Shown here one piece after another: positions 1 through 9,819 of a stretch of DNA of 38,628 nt. The translations under genes and the position numbers were made by a program. How positions within the stretch are numbered: position 1 is the first letter of the stretch; each line of letters starts with the position of its first letter. The notes under the pieces are model-generated. The model worked only from the letters and a program-made list of their open reading frames with translations. It made no database searches and was not told the origin of the DNA. This stretch comes from an uncultured Verrucomicrobiota bacterium (GTDB lineage: Bacteria > Verrucomicrobiota > Verrucomicrobiia > Opitutales > Seribacteraceae), in the NCBI GenBank assembly GCA_902612125.1, contig CACMBV010000021.1, positions 1 through 38,628 on the forward strand, in the 5' to 3' direction.

Positions 1-4
1 ACGA

Positions 5-802
5 ATGAATTTTAAAAAAATCGTCATCACTGGGGGTTCCAGAGGTATTGGCCGGGCCTTCGTTGATCAATTTATCAATCATGCATCTGAAATTCATGTT
101 ATTTCCAGAAATTTTCACGACCAACCTCCGAATACCAACTTATTTTTCCATCCTCTTGATTTGAGTGAGTCCGAGAAAATTCCCGCATTTATTGATAATC
201 TCGTTAAGGCACATGGAGTGCCGGATTTATTAATTAATAATGCGGGCTCAGGTGCCTTCTACGAATGGAGTGAATTTCCTGATGCTGAAATCCTCAAACA
301 AATAAACTTATTGTTTTTGGTTCCAGTCCTATTTTGCAAAAAGCTTGTCCCTGCAATGGCCCAAGAGGGGAATGGAATGGTGGTTAATATTTCTTCTTTG
401 GCCACCCTTTATCCGGTACCTAATATGCCCCTTTACAATGCAAGTAAATCAGCATTGTCATCCTTCACCACAAGTATGATGCTGGAGTATGAAAATCCCA
501 AGTTCATCGATGTTATTTTAGGTGATGTAAAAACTGAATTCAATGAAAAGGCCAAACAAGGAGACATCACTAAATATAATCCAAAAACTCAAAACACATG
601 GAGAAGAGTAAGCAGGCAGCTTGAAGACTCGCCAAGTGCATGGGATGTGGTAGGGGGTCTAACTCGACAAATTATCAAAAGAAAATCTAGGGTAATTTAT
701 GGCGGAGGATTTTTTCATAAGTCAATCTTCCCCGTTTTCCACCGTTTCCTTTCAAAATCATTAATGATTAAAATCTTGCAAAAATATTACGGGATTAGAT
801 GA
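5..802 (+). CDS. Short-chain dehydrogenase/reductase (SDR)
   Basis: Classical SDR oxidoreductase that uses NAD(P)H to reduce a carbonyl or oxidise an alcohol; the substrate cannot be read from the sequence. The Rossmann nucleotide-binding motif TGGSRGIG is at residues 9-16, the structural NNAG motif at 78-81, the catalytic serine lies around 130-131, and the YNASK motif places Tyr144 and Lys148. Its 265 residues suit a classical SDR with a C-terminal substrate-loop extension. No signal peptide, so probably cytoplasmic; the basic, hydrophobic C-terminus (about residues 225-265) could associate with membrane. The start is only four bases from the window edge, so an upstream operon partner cannot be excluded. 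A 27-base gap separates it from the giant exported protein. Family assignment is secure, the role is not. Confidence 0.9.
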   Translation: MNFKKIVITGGSRGIGRAFVDQFINHASEIHVISRNFHDQPPNTNLFFHPLDLSESEKIPAFIDNLVKAHGVPDLLINNAGSGAFYEWSEFPDAEILKQINLLFLVPVLFCKKLVPAMAQEGNGMVVNISSLATLYPVPNMPLYNASKSALSSFTTSMMLEYENPKFIDVILGDVKTEFNEKAKQGDITKYNPKTQNTWRRVSRQLEDSPSAWDVVGGLTRQIIKRKSRVIYGGGFFHKSIFPVFHRFLSKSLMIKILQKYYGIR

Positions 803-829
803 TTAAAATCACATAACCCCTTTTCCTTT

Positions 830-3800
830 ATGAAAAAGTATTTTTACCTACCTTTTTTTCTACTTTGCTCTTTTGTACTAACTGAGTTCTCAGCATTCGG
901 GCAAGATGTAGAATTAGCTCCGAACTCAATCGAAGGAATGACTCTCTTTGCCAAAGATTCAAACTGGGAAATTTACGAGGAGGAGATTAAGTTCGAACGA
1001 GGTAATATGTATTCAGCTCGAGTAACAGACGGAATAGACAATCCCTCGGCACAAGGTACATACACCTACACAAAGAATTCTTCGACTTCCGCAAACTTGT
1101 TTTATTCAGCTACGGCAGGTGAATGGCGATACACATTTGATTACAATCTCAATTTTGACGGTAGGGGTTCAGGCACCTACGAGAAAACAGCTGATTATGG
1201 AGATGAGATTGAGAAAACTTCTGGTCCTTTCTTTTTATCATCTACTACCTCCATAGATCTAGGTACAGATACTGTTGATCCTCGTTTGGACGGAAATAGC
1301 GACTCAATTACAGAGGAAACTTTGGCTCCTTACAGTCTAGCAGGTTTAAAGGTTGAGATTCATGACATCGAAATCATGCGGGACGGTTCTGAGATAGATT
1401 ATGGTAAAAGTATTAAAACATTCACTGAAACAGAAGTATCTGGTTATGAAGACGACACGAAGCAGATCGAGACTGACCGATATGAGTATTCAATTAAGAG
1501 AGGAAATACGGCTCTCATTACCATATCTCATGCTACTAACGATAGTACGGTTGTAAATCTTACCTTTTCTAGTCCAACTTACGCGGAGGGTACTTGGCTC
1601 GAACGCGATGATAGTGGTTCTTATGAAGGAACTATTACCTTCAAAATTTTAACTGAAGAAAACGAAACCAGTGGCGATCCTTATCCCGGTGGAGAAAAAG
1701 AAGGTGAAGGATTAGTTCCTGGTGAAAGTGGTACTGTCCCACCACTAGATTTCGAAGGGCTTCCAGTCTCTGAAGTTGAATCTTTTGTCAAAGAATTCAT
1801 TTCTACAAAACCTGAATTACAGGGGGTTGTTCCCATGTGGGCGGAAAAACATTTTGATGCGGTTAAAGGGAACGATCGTTTCGTGTATAACATAGGCATG
1901 AATAATGGAAAAAGTTTTTTCTTTGATCAGAAAAAAACCTTTATTCACTCTGCTCCATCCGATGAATTTGCTCCAATCGATGTGGAATTTATTCCCAAAT
2001 CCGACATCAATGAAAAGATTATCACATTGATAACTAACGAATTCAAAGATGTAGAAGTCTTTGACGCAGAAAAAGAATTTTCATCCCTTGAATCTGATGA
2101 TAATTCTTACATTACTAGAGTTTTCTTTAATGCTGATAGTAAAGAATATCTGGCCAATTTTACATCAGCCAATGAACTTATTATCGTTTTGGAGGATCGT
2201 GCTGGAGATTTTCCGGAAGAATGGAAACCAGTTACGCTTCCAGAAAAAGTAAAGCAGTATATCAAAGACAATTATGGAGATATTGTAGATAATACTGAAT
2301 ATCTTCCTGCCGAGGAGCGTCCCACCGCTGATGGCACGGGGAAAGAGATTATTATTTTCCTGGGGGATTTTGATATCATCTATGATCTTACCAATGAAAC
2401 TTTTGAGGAAATTAATCCTTGGAAAGATTTTGAGAAAAACCTCGACGCAGGATTGAAGTTTGACGCAAGTCGTTCCGTGGGAGTTGGTGATGCAAAGTTG
2501 CATATTACTAAAGTAGAATCCAATGAGCAAGCAGACGATGGAAGCATGCTGTATCGCATATCGTTAACTCAACCTACCGTTGGCTCCGTATCATCTGCAA
2601 CCGATCTGGAACTTTCAGGGCTTATTAGTTCAAGTGAAGATGTAACTTTGACATTTACCTATGATGTCGGTCCACCTCGATACATAATTGCCAGTGCAAG
2701 TAATGTTTCGGCCTTCAAGCATCGCATGCCGGAATGGGACAGTCCTGGTTCATTTACGATTAAGGCCAAAACAGTCACACCGGTTAAATCTGCTTCCAAC
2801 GTTAGTTCATTATTATCCACTTTTGGCCTTACAGTTGAAATGGGAGGTGAGCGCTTTTATGAGGGTACTATATTTGAAACAAATGTGGTAAACCTGGATG
2901 TTTCTTCAGCTGAGTTTTCTTCTCCCTGGGATCCTGCTGCAAGCTTCAAGCTCAATGGTTTACAAAACGAAGAGACTTTTGTCAGAGCCCTTATTCCAAG
3001 AAGGCTTTTATCTGGGAACTACGGGATTATGGATCCGAATGATGTGCGGGCAGCCCTTGTCGATAAAAATGGAACCATGTCTTTTATCACTGGAAGTATT
3101 CGTGAATCCGAAGGGGATGAAATCCTGATTGGCAGTTCCTTTGAGAGAAAACCATACATCGGACATGAGCCGAAAATGGATGAGTATGGGTCAGATCCAG
3201 CCATGTATGAAGATGAAGGAAGCCAATATAAATTGGATGATTCAGAACTTGGTATTTTAGCAGATAGTCAAGGATCAATGTCATCAGGTCCTGCTCCGAA
3301 TACCTCAGCTACAGAGGAGGGTGATATCCCGGCGTCGAAAATTGATTTCGATGGTGACGGGCTAGCAAATTCGTACCTTGATGTAAGCTTTAAAGCGGCC
3401 GCCTTTCCGGCAGATGTTCAAATTGGTGACCCTTTCATTGATCCTTTTGCTAACCTTGATAATTCCCAATTCGGAAAAGTTTTCGGCACAGTTAAGGATA
3501 GTCAAGGCAATGCTTTGGAAGAGTTTGATGTGTGGTTTTTTAAGGTTCCCGAATCCGGTCAGGATTTATACAGTGGAGAGCCAGTATTTTTTGATTTTGA
3601 GAGAAAAGAAGACGGATCTTTCGAAGCTAGTTTACCCGCCGGCAGCTATCATGCGGAGGCGTTTGCTTATGACTTTTCAACAGATACACCCTACAAACCA
3701 CAACTCGCTGGCGGGCTCAATTCTCCAACAATATTTACCATCGTTGATTTAAATACGAACATTACCGCGAATGAGCAACCTAGTTTGAATTTCATTTTGG

Positions 3801-6800
3801 AGCAGGAATATCGCATGTCCCATGAGTTTGCCGATGTAGAGGCTAGTGTGAGCTTGGCCAGTGGAGGTCAAGTCGAGCATGTTTTCTTTGAAATGTTTCC
3901 GGTGGAAAATGGGGCAAGACAAACTGATTACCCAGTTCACTCATTCGGTCTTGATAGACTCGGTAATGTGAAAGGAAAAGTACCGGTTGGTACTTTTGAA
4001 GTTGAAGTCTTTTCTCCTGACAACTCAGTATCTGCAAATCCATTTACCATTGAAGTTAAATCCGGGCAGGTTAATAAATTAACAGATATTGTACTTTCGC
4101 AAAAGGAGCTGATTTCAGTCAAAGGAAAAGTTACGGACGGAACCATTGGAATTTGGGCGGAAATTGTATTTGTCGATCCGAACAATTCAGAGGAACGGTT
4201 TTGGCCCATGTGGGACGAATCATCCATGGATTTGAATGAAGGCGAATTTGCTGTTAAGATACCCTCTGGTTCTTACAAGATTTTGGCAGAGCGTTTTGAC
4301 GGCATGTACAAGTCAACCTTTTACAGTGGTGATAAGGCGGATGGAAACGGAGTGGTCTCTGTCGTCAGTGCAATTGAAGGTTTAAACTTCACGCTTCAAA
4401 GCCGACCGACTGCGACAGTAACTTTGAAATTACTTGATAAAAATACCTCATCTCCGATTAAATATGCATACTTTGATTTTTTTGATGCTGAGGATGAATT
4501 CGCCCCTATCGTATTTCCTCATTTAGGCCCCATTGATTTTGAATCTAGTTCCTTTGATGGATCCTATACTTTTAGTGTTCCTGGGGGATCCTACAAATTA
4601 GCAATTGGAGCTGATAATTATGAAAATGTATTTCGAGTGCTCGATCAAGCAGGACAAGTCGCATATGAAAGTTCCACATGGGAGAGTGGATCTTCCCTGA
4701 AATTGACTGACGGAAACACAACTGATCTTGGCACCATTAAAGTTTCTTCACTCAGTAAATCAGAGGCTGAACTTTATGGATTTTCCTGGCTTGATGAAGG
4801 TGAGACTCTGTCAGGCGGCTCAACCATTAAAGGAAGCCTCAAAACCTCGAAGGGAGTAGCTGTGCCCAAAGCGCGTGTTATTGCCCACACTGAGGATTAT
4901 CTTTTTTGGTTCGATCATGCCCTTACACGTTCAGACGGGTCATTCGAATACAAAAATCTTCCTGATGGCGATTGGATTATCTTTGCCGAACCACCTTTTG
5001 ATTCAGAGACATTCCAAGGATTTAGGGAGTCCAATCAAACTTTTGTTTCCTTACCTGCGGATAAGGACAATAGTGTAAATTTAACACTTCAAGGCTCAAA
5101 TGTTTTTGGTCGTGTTATATTTCCGAAGAAAAGCCGTGATTCCGGTGAAACAAAAAACTTGGGTTTGGGGCATGCCTTTGTTTGGGCTTACAAGGACGAG
5201 GACCAAGATGGTGAGCCCGATTGGGATGATGCTTTTTTAGATGGGGGGGAGGAGTTAACCGAAGCATTTGGTGAAACAAATCAGGATGGATTCTTCTCGT
5301 TCTATCTTAAGGAAGCCGGAAAGTATTCTTTGAGAATTGACCTTCCTGGCCAACTTGGTTCTTTGTCGCCTGATCCGATTGGCTTTTCACTCAAAAATAC
5401 AAATGATAGCGTAAAGTTAGGGAATGCGATAAAGATAGACTGGAAATCGGATGTCCGTGCAACTTCATTCGATATTGAGAGAAAGGTTTCCACGGGATCT
5501 TCATATATAAGTCTCTTTACCGGAGATATGAATTCCTCAAAACCAGTGGCTAGTGCTAAGTCCTATGTTGATTCTTCAATTGTCCCGGGAAGCACCTACA
5601 CCTATCGTGTTATTGCAGAGACCAGCAATGGTCAAGTACCGATCGATTCCTCTAAAGTCAGAACATCTGACCCCTTTATTTTTCTTGCCCCACCGAGCAA
5701 ATCAATCAGCGGTCGAGTGGTTGACAGCAACAATACACCAATTTCGAATGCTGAAGTGGTGGCTTGGCGGGAGGAAGGGGAGGGTTGGAGCTCCACTTTT
5801 ACCGGAGATGATGGATCGTATGAATTATCAGCCGGTCCGGGAAATTGGGAAATTACGATTTACCGTCCGTATGATACGAAGGTAGATTGGGTTTATGATG
5901 CGGCACCCCAAAGAGTAAAGTTCGCTGCTGGCACCAAAAAAGAAACCAAATCAAAAAATTTCACCGTTTCTCGTATGGCCGGGGGCAAAATTTCAGGGTC
6001 AATTACCTTGCCCAGCGGGGTGTCTGCCTCTGATCTATCAAAATATGTATTTATCGATGCTTTTGACCCTGAAGGTCGTGGAAACTGGAGCCAACCTGAT
6101 TCAAGCGGTAAATTTGAGATTCCCTTACAACCCGGAGAATATGAACTAAGCATATGGGTTGATCCGTTGCTTAAAGGGTATGGGAGTCCTGAACCTGTGT
6201 TGGTTCGTGTTGGGAAAGATACCGTTCAATTACCAAAAGAGTTAACATTAGTTTCAAGGGACAAAACCTTGACCGGTAAGGTCCTTACCACTAACGGTGG
6301 TCTGGCAAATGTAGAGGTATGGGCGTGGAGTGAGGAAGGTGGATGGGTTTCTGATACCACCAACATCAACGGGGAATATTCCTTGGCTGTTTCGAATGGA
6401 AGGTGGGAAATAGGTTTTGATCTCCCAGTAGTCGAGGACGGTAGTGAACCTCCGTTTTTACCCAGTCCTCCCAAAAGAATAAGGATACGCGACGGAGAAG
6501 ATTTAAAACCTTTAAATTTTAATGTCAGATCTGCCGGTGCCAAAGTTTCGGGTACCGTTTATGGTCCAACGGGCGCTCCTGTGTCCAATTTAGATGCCTG
6601 GGTCTACGCCCGCGAGTATTCAACTGCAGAGGATGATGAATACACTGAAGTTCTTGCGGAGGTGCCCCTTTCATCCAAAGGTACTTTTTCTTTTCCCAGC
6701 GTCGCCGGGCAATACTTAGTTGGTATTTGGATGCCTCCTGGTTCATCTTACGGATATCCTGCTGAGAAAGTTTATTCAGTAGAGTTGAATGGTAAGGAGA

Positions 6801-8536
6801 CTGTCCTAAAAGATGAGAATGGTTCCGTTGTGAAACACGCTTCGTTTTCACTTGCCGAGAATGACTCTATTATAAGTGGTACCTTCAAATTGAAAGGTCA
6901 AGCAGTTACAGGACTTACCGGTGAAGTGTATGCTATTCGCGTTGACGGAGATGGTTGGCAATCCGCAATCATTGAAGATAACGGTACATATTCCTTTACC
7001 TTGTCGGAAGGTAACTGGGCTTTAGATTATTTTATTGAATCAGATTCTTTAAGTAGGAATATTCCTGCGTATCCGGCCAAGCCAATGGTTTTAAAAGCGA
7101 GTAAAAGCTCCGCTGTTACGCAGAATTTTGATTTGCAAACCGCATCGGCGAGTATTTCCGGTAAAGTTCTTTATGATTCCACTAAATCAGCAATTACTGA
7201 TTCATCCCTTTTCGTATGGGCATACAGAGAGGGCACAGATTCGACTCCTGAATATTGGAATGAAGTAAAATCTGACGAGAATGGATCTTTTTCTATATCA
7301 GTTTTATCCGGTGGAGATTACGAAGTGGGAGCAATTCTTTCAGAAGAACTTCGCACGCAGAATTATCTCGATTCTCTGGTTTTGAATGTTAACCTTTCAT
7401 CCGGTAATATCACTGACCTGAACCTCACTATTGCTAAGCCGAGTTCATCTAATTTCATTTCAGGAAATGTAATTGGTACTGAAGGAACTGGCGTGGAAGG
7501 TGCAATTGTTTATGCATGGGCCGATGATGGACGCGAAAATGAAACTTTAACAGACAGTAATGGTGATTTTAATGTTTCAGTCACATCAGGAGTGATTTGG
7601 CATGTGGGGGCTGAATTTTCTGAAATTGATGAAAACGGATCAGAGTCTTATTTATCCACTAAATTTGAGGCGGATATCGACTTAAAATCAGTAAATAACA
7701 AGACGGGACTTTCGCTTAGTCTGGCCGCACCAACTTTCAAGTTACCTGATGGAGTGAGTGTAACCTTTGACCCAACCAAAGACTTTGTCACGAAACTTCC
7801 AGACGGTTCTGAGCTGACAATACCCGGGGGTGCTGCCAATGTAGCTTCGGATGTTACTCAAGTTCGCCTTGTCATAACACCGACTGCCAAGGGACTGTCA
7901 AAAAGTGCAGATGAAAAGCCCGCCGATTATGGATATTCTATGGAACTCTTTGACAATAAAGGAAAGAAAGTGGAGGGTAACTTCAAGAAAGATGTAATTC
8001 TTTCCATTCCTGTGGATGTAAATGCCTCTTTAGCCAAAGGCATGGACGTAAATAATGTTGAAGCGATGTTCTACTCTTCCACAAAGGATTCCTGGGATAA
8101 AGTCAAAACCAGCACTTGGGATAAAAATTCGAGTAAGCTGATTATGACGGTTGACCACTTCACGACCTTTGCTGCAGTTGCCCCGGTCGATGTTGCGGAC
8201 ATTAGCTCGGGTGTTTCTAAAATGGATGGTGGAGCTATCGGTGACTGGTATTCTTCCGACTGGTTTGGAGATTATCATGATGCATCATCCGGGTGGATTT
8301 ACCACACGCAGTTAGGATGGTTGTTTACCAAGCAAGCAGATGGCGGAAATTTTTGGTTGTATGAGGAGAATCTAGGATGGCTCTGGATTAGCTCTACTTA
8401 TTTTGAAATCAATTCAACCACAAAATCTCACCTCTATTCCGCCTCAAAGGGTAATTGGTATTTCTTTAGTTACACAAACGGCACGAGGAAATTTTGGGAT
8501 TATTCTCTGAGCACCCCGGATTGGATTACTCCTTAA
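830..8536 (+). CDS. Giant exported multi-repeat surface protein (carboxypeptidase regulatory-like repeats)
   Basis: A 2568-residue exported protein. Residues 1-24 form a Sec signal peptide with likely cleavage after AFG. Residues about 25-280 hold two related beta-rich units. Residues about 300-540 resemble two PepSY-like/periplasmic alpha-beta units. From about residue 880 to 2280 there are roughly thirteen carboxypeptidase-regulatory-like (CNA-B/transthyretin-like) beta-sandwich repeats, recognised by the G-x-V/I...DG-S/T-Y/F...G-x-W/Y pattern, starting near 882, 994, 1094, 1193, 1331, 1424, 1624, 1720, 1812, 1904, 2014, 2107 and 2207. One fibronectin type III-like unit sits at about 1534-1605. 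Residues about 2300-2460 look like a ZU5-like beta domain. The last 100 residues contain ten tryptophans (GWIYHTQLGWLF, LGWLWIS), a module I associate with Verrucomicrobiota surface proteins and perhaps a sorting or glycan-binding tag. No catalytic motif was recognised; a structural, adhesive or S-layer-like role is inference. Confidence 0.85.
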   Translation: MKKYFYLPFFLLCSFVLTEFSAFGQDVELAPNSIEGMTLFAKDSNWEIYEEEIKFERGNMYSARVTDGIDNPSAQGTYTYTKNSSTSANLFYSATAGEWRYTFDYNLNFDGRGSGTYEKTADYGDEIEKTSGPFFLSSTTSIDLGTDTVDPRLDGNSDSITEETLAPYSLAGLKVEIHDIEIMRDGSEIDYGKSIKTFTETEVSGYEDDTKQIETDRYEYSIKRGNTALITISHATNDSTVVNLTFSSPTYAEGTWLERDDSGSYEGTITFKILTEENETSGDPYPGGEKEGEGLVPGESGTVPPLDFEGLPVSEVESFVKEFISTKPELQGVVPMWAEKHFDAVKGNDRFVYNIGMNNGKSFFFDQKKTFIHSAPSDEFAPIDVEFIPKSDINEKIITLITNEFKDVEVFDAEKEFSSLESDDNSYITRVFFNADSKEYLANFTSANELIIVLEDRAGDFPEEWKPVTLPEKVKQYIKDNYGDIVDNTEYLPAEERPTADGTGKEIIIFLGDFDIIYDLTNETFEEINPWKDFEKNLDAGLKFDASRSVGVGDAKLHITKVESNEQADDGSMLYRISLTQPTVGSVSSATDLELSGLISSSEDVTLTFTYDVGPPRYIIASASNVSAFKHRMPEWDSPGSFTIKAKTVTPVKSASNVSSLLSTFGLTVEMGGERFYEGTIFETNVVNLDVSSAEFSSPWDPAASFKLNGLQNEETFVRALIPRRLLSGNYGIMDPNDVRAALVDKNGTMSFITGSIRESEGDEILIGSSFERKPYIGHEPKMDEYGSDPAMYEDEGSQYKLDDSELGILADSQGSMSSGPAPNTSATEEGDIPASKIDFDGDGLANSYLDVSFKAAAFPADVQIGDPFIDPFANLDNSQFGKVFGTVKDSQGNALEEFDVWFFKVPESGQDLYSGEPVFFDFERKEDGSFEASLPAGSYHAEAFAYDFSTDTPYKPQLAGGLNSPTIFTIVDLNTNITANEQPSLNFILEQEYRMSHEFADVEASVSLASGGQVEHVFFEMFPVENGARQTDYPVHSFGLDRLGNVKGKVPVGTFEVEVFSPDNSVSANPFTIEVKSGQVNKLTDIVLSQKELISVKGKVTDGTIGIWAEIVFVDPNNSEERFWPMWDESSMDLNEGEFAVKIPSGSYKILAERFDGMYKSTFYSGDKADGNGVVSVVSAIEGLNFTLQSRPTATVTLKLLDKNTSSPIKYAYFDFFDAEDEFAPIVFPHLGPIDFESSSFDGSYTFSVPGGSYKLAIGADNYENVFRVLDQAGQVAYESSTWESGSSLKLTDGNTTDLGTIKVSSLSKSEAELYGFSWLDEGETLSGGSTIKGSLKTSKGVAVPKARVIAHTEDYLFWFDHALTRSDGSFEYKNLPDGDWIIFAEPPFDSETFQGFRESNQTFVSLPADKDNSVNLTLQGSNVFGRVIFPKKSRDSGETKNLGLGHAFVWAYKDEDQDGEPDWDDAFLDGGEELTEAFGETNQDGFFSFYLKEAGKYSLRIDLPGQLGSLSPDPIGFSLKNTNDSVKLGNAIKIDWKSDVRATSFDIERKVSTGSSYISLFTGDMNSSKPVASAKSYVDSSIVPGSTYTYRVIAETSNGQVPIDSSKVRTSDPFIFLAPPSKSISGRVVDSNNTPISNAEVVAWREEGEGWSSTFTGDDGSYELSAGPGNWEITIYRPYDTKVDWVYDAAPQRVKFAAGTKKETKSKNFTVSRMAGGKISGSITLPSGVSASDLSKYVFIDAFDPEGRGNWSQPDSSGKFEIPLQPGEYELSIWVDPLLKGYGSPEPVLVRVGKDTVQLPKELTLVSRDKTLTGKVLTTNGGLANVEVWAWSEEGGWVSDTTNINGEYSLAVSNGRWEIGFDLPVVEDGSEPPFLPSPPKRIRIRDGEDLKPLNFNVRSAGAKVSGTVYGPTGAPVSNLDAWVYAREYSTAEDDEYTEVLAEVPLSSKGTFSFPSVAGQYLVGIWMPPGSSYGYPAEKVYSVELNGKETVLKDENGSVVKHASFSLAENDSIISGTFKLKGQAVTGLTGEVYAIRVDGDGWQSAIIEDNGTYSFTLSEGNWALDYFIESDSLSRNIPAYPAKPMVLKASKSSAVTQNFDLQTASASISGKVLYDSTKSAITDSSLFVWAYREGTDSTPEYWNEVKSDENGSFSISVLSGGDYEVGAILSEELRTQNYLDSLVLNVNLSSGNITDLNLTIAKPSSSNFISGNVIGTEGTGVEGAIVYAWADDGRENETLTDSNGDFNVSVTSGVIWHVGAEFSEIDENGSESYLSTKFEADIDLKSVNNKTGLSLSLAAPTFKLPDGVSVTFDPTKDFVTKLPDGSELTIPGGAANVASDVTQVRLVITPTAKGLSKSADEKPADYGYSMELFDNKGKKVEGNFKKDVILSIPVDVNASLAKGMDVNNVEAMFYSSTKDSWDKVKTSTWDKNSSKLIMTVDHFTTFAAVAPVDVADISSGVSKMDGGAIGDWYSSDWFGDYHDASSGWIYHTQLGWLFTKQADGGNFWLYEENLGWLWISSTYFEINSTTKSHLYSASKGNWYFFSYTNGTRKFWDYSLSTPDWITP

Positions 8537-8599
8537 TTTTAAATTGCCTAAAGTATATTATTGAGCTTATTTTAACCTATTCCTTTAAAAATCAGTAAC

Positions 8600-9778
8600 A
8601 TGAAACCACAACCCATTCTCGCAACCCTTTTCTTCATATTCGGTGGATTACTCTTAGCCAGCTCTGCCCTTACGGATCTAGTTTACGACAAGACTAAAAC
8701 TTACAGCAAGGGCGATGCAGTCATTCCTTCTGCAACTGAATTCACCTTGTACACTGCGAAAGCTTCAGTTCCCGCAGGAGAAAATGGACCACCTAATACG
8801 ACTTATTGGCAAACAGCAGAAGAATATTCAACAGAATTGCAAAATACTTATTCCAGTACAGTCTCCACTCCTCCATCCGAGGCTAACATTAACACATCAG
8901 ATATTGCTAATCTTGGCACACCATCCACATTGCCAAAAGCCGGGGATGGTGCTTCTTTGCTTCTAGATATATCAACCGCTGGTTTCGTTTCTCCAACTGC
9001 CAAGATGAGCGGTGGTTTCATAATAGTGGGAGGTACTATGAAAGTTTTGGTGACTGCTAAAAGCTCGAAAGAGAGTGACGTTGACACTCTTAACAATCCT
9101 CGCTTAAATGTGGTTCCTTTAGCTAGAGATAAAATTCTTGGCACTAACACTGATTGGAAGAATGGTTCAAATGTAGACGAAATTACTGCAAGTGGTTTTA
9201 TGAATAGCAGTGGAGATAATGATGCAGCATTAATTCTAACATTGGACCCTGGAGCTTATCTAGCTGATGTTTTCTCCGAAGATTCTGACTCAGGAGGTGC
9301 ACTAGTTGAGATATTTGACATGAATGCAGTTAATGGTGTGTCCAATGGCTCCAAACTACTTGATATCTCCACCAATGGAACTGTAATAAGTGGCACTTCT
9401 CCCGGTCAGAAAATGACAGCAGGGTTTATTATATTTAGCGGTACCAGCAAGAGAGTACTTGTTACAGCAAAAGGATCAAAAGAGTCAGGAGTTGATCCTT
9501 TGAATAACCCAAGATTAGAAGTTGTACCCTTAGCTCGCGATAAAGTTTCCGGTAGTAATAACGATTGGAAGACTAATGATACCAATCAGGTTAATGCTAT
9601 TACCACAATTGGTTACATGAATGGTTTTAACGATACGGATGCTGCTCTTATTTTGACTTTGGACGCGGGTGCTTATTTGGTTGATGTCTTCTCAGAGGAT
9701 AATGACTCTGGAAAAGCTCTTGTGGAAGTGTTCGATGTGGATATGCTCGTCAACGATTTTGGAATTGTTATCGATTGA
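8600..9778 (+). CDS. Exported protein with CBM5/12-like N-domain and two tandem repeat domains
   Basis: A 392-residue exported protein of unknown function. Residues 1 to about 24 are a signal peptide. Residues about 26-75 (YDKTKTYSKGDAV ... TYWQTAEEY) have the spacing of a CBM5/12 chitin-binding-like fold: an aromatic start, a Y..GD.V strand and a terminal W. From about residue 114 to 243 and again from about 248 to 385 the same domain of about 130 residues occurs twice; both copies carry a D-I-S-T start, a GGFII/AGFII strand, VLVTAK, NNPRL, VVPLARDK, a DW turn and a final DAALILTLD...AYL.DVFSED block. The repeat recalls a beta-sandwich unit common in Verrucomicrobiota exported proteins (LI.GFII...VLIRG...DW). 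It lies 63 bases after the giant exported protein in the same orientation, so the two may share surface localisation. No enzymatic residues were recognised. Confidence 0.8.
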   Translation: MKPQPILATLFFIFGGLLLASSALTDLVYDKTKTYSKGDAVIPSATEFTLYTAKASVPAGENGPPNTTYWQTAEEYSTELQNTYSSTVSTPPSEANINTSDIANLGTPSTLPKAGDGASLLLDISTAGFVSPTAKMSGGFIIVGGTMKVLVTAKSSKESDVDTLNNPRLNVVPLARDKILGTNTDWKNGSNVDEITASGFMNSSGDNDAALILTLDPGAYLADVFSEDSDSGGALVEIFDMNAVNGVSNGSKLLDISTNGTVISGTSPGQKMTAGFIIFSGTSKRVLVTAKGSKESGVDPLNNPRLEVVPLARDKVSGSNNDWKTNDTNQVNAITTIGYMNGFNDTDAALILTLDAGAYLVDVFSEDNDSGKALVEVFDVDMLVNDFGIVID

Positions 9779-9819
9779 GTCATTTCTAGTTTGATCCAGT
9801 TTTCGTTAGTCAATGTTTA

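Noticed and set aside
2165-2530. Antisense ORF of 121 codons within the giant protein gene
   Set aside because: It lies wholly inside a long, well-supported exported-protein gene and has no family features; it is a shadow of codon bias, as are the other antisense ORFs there.
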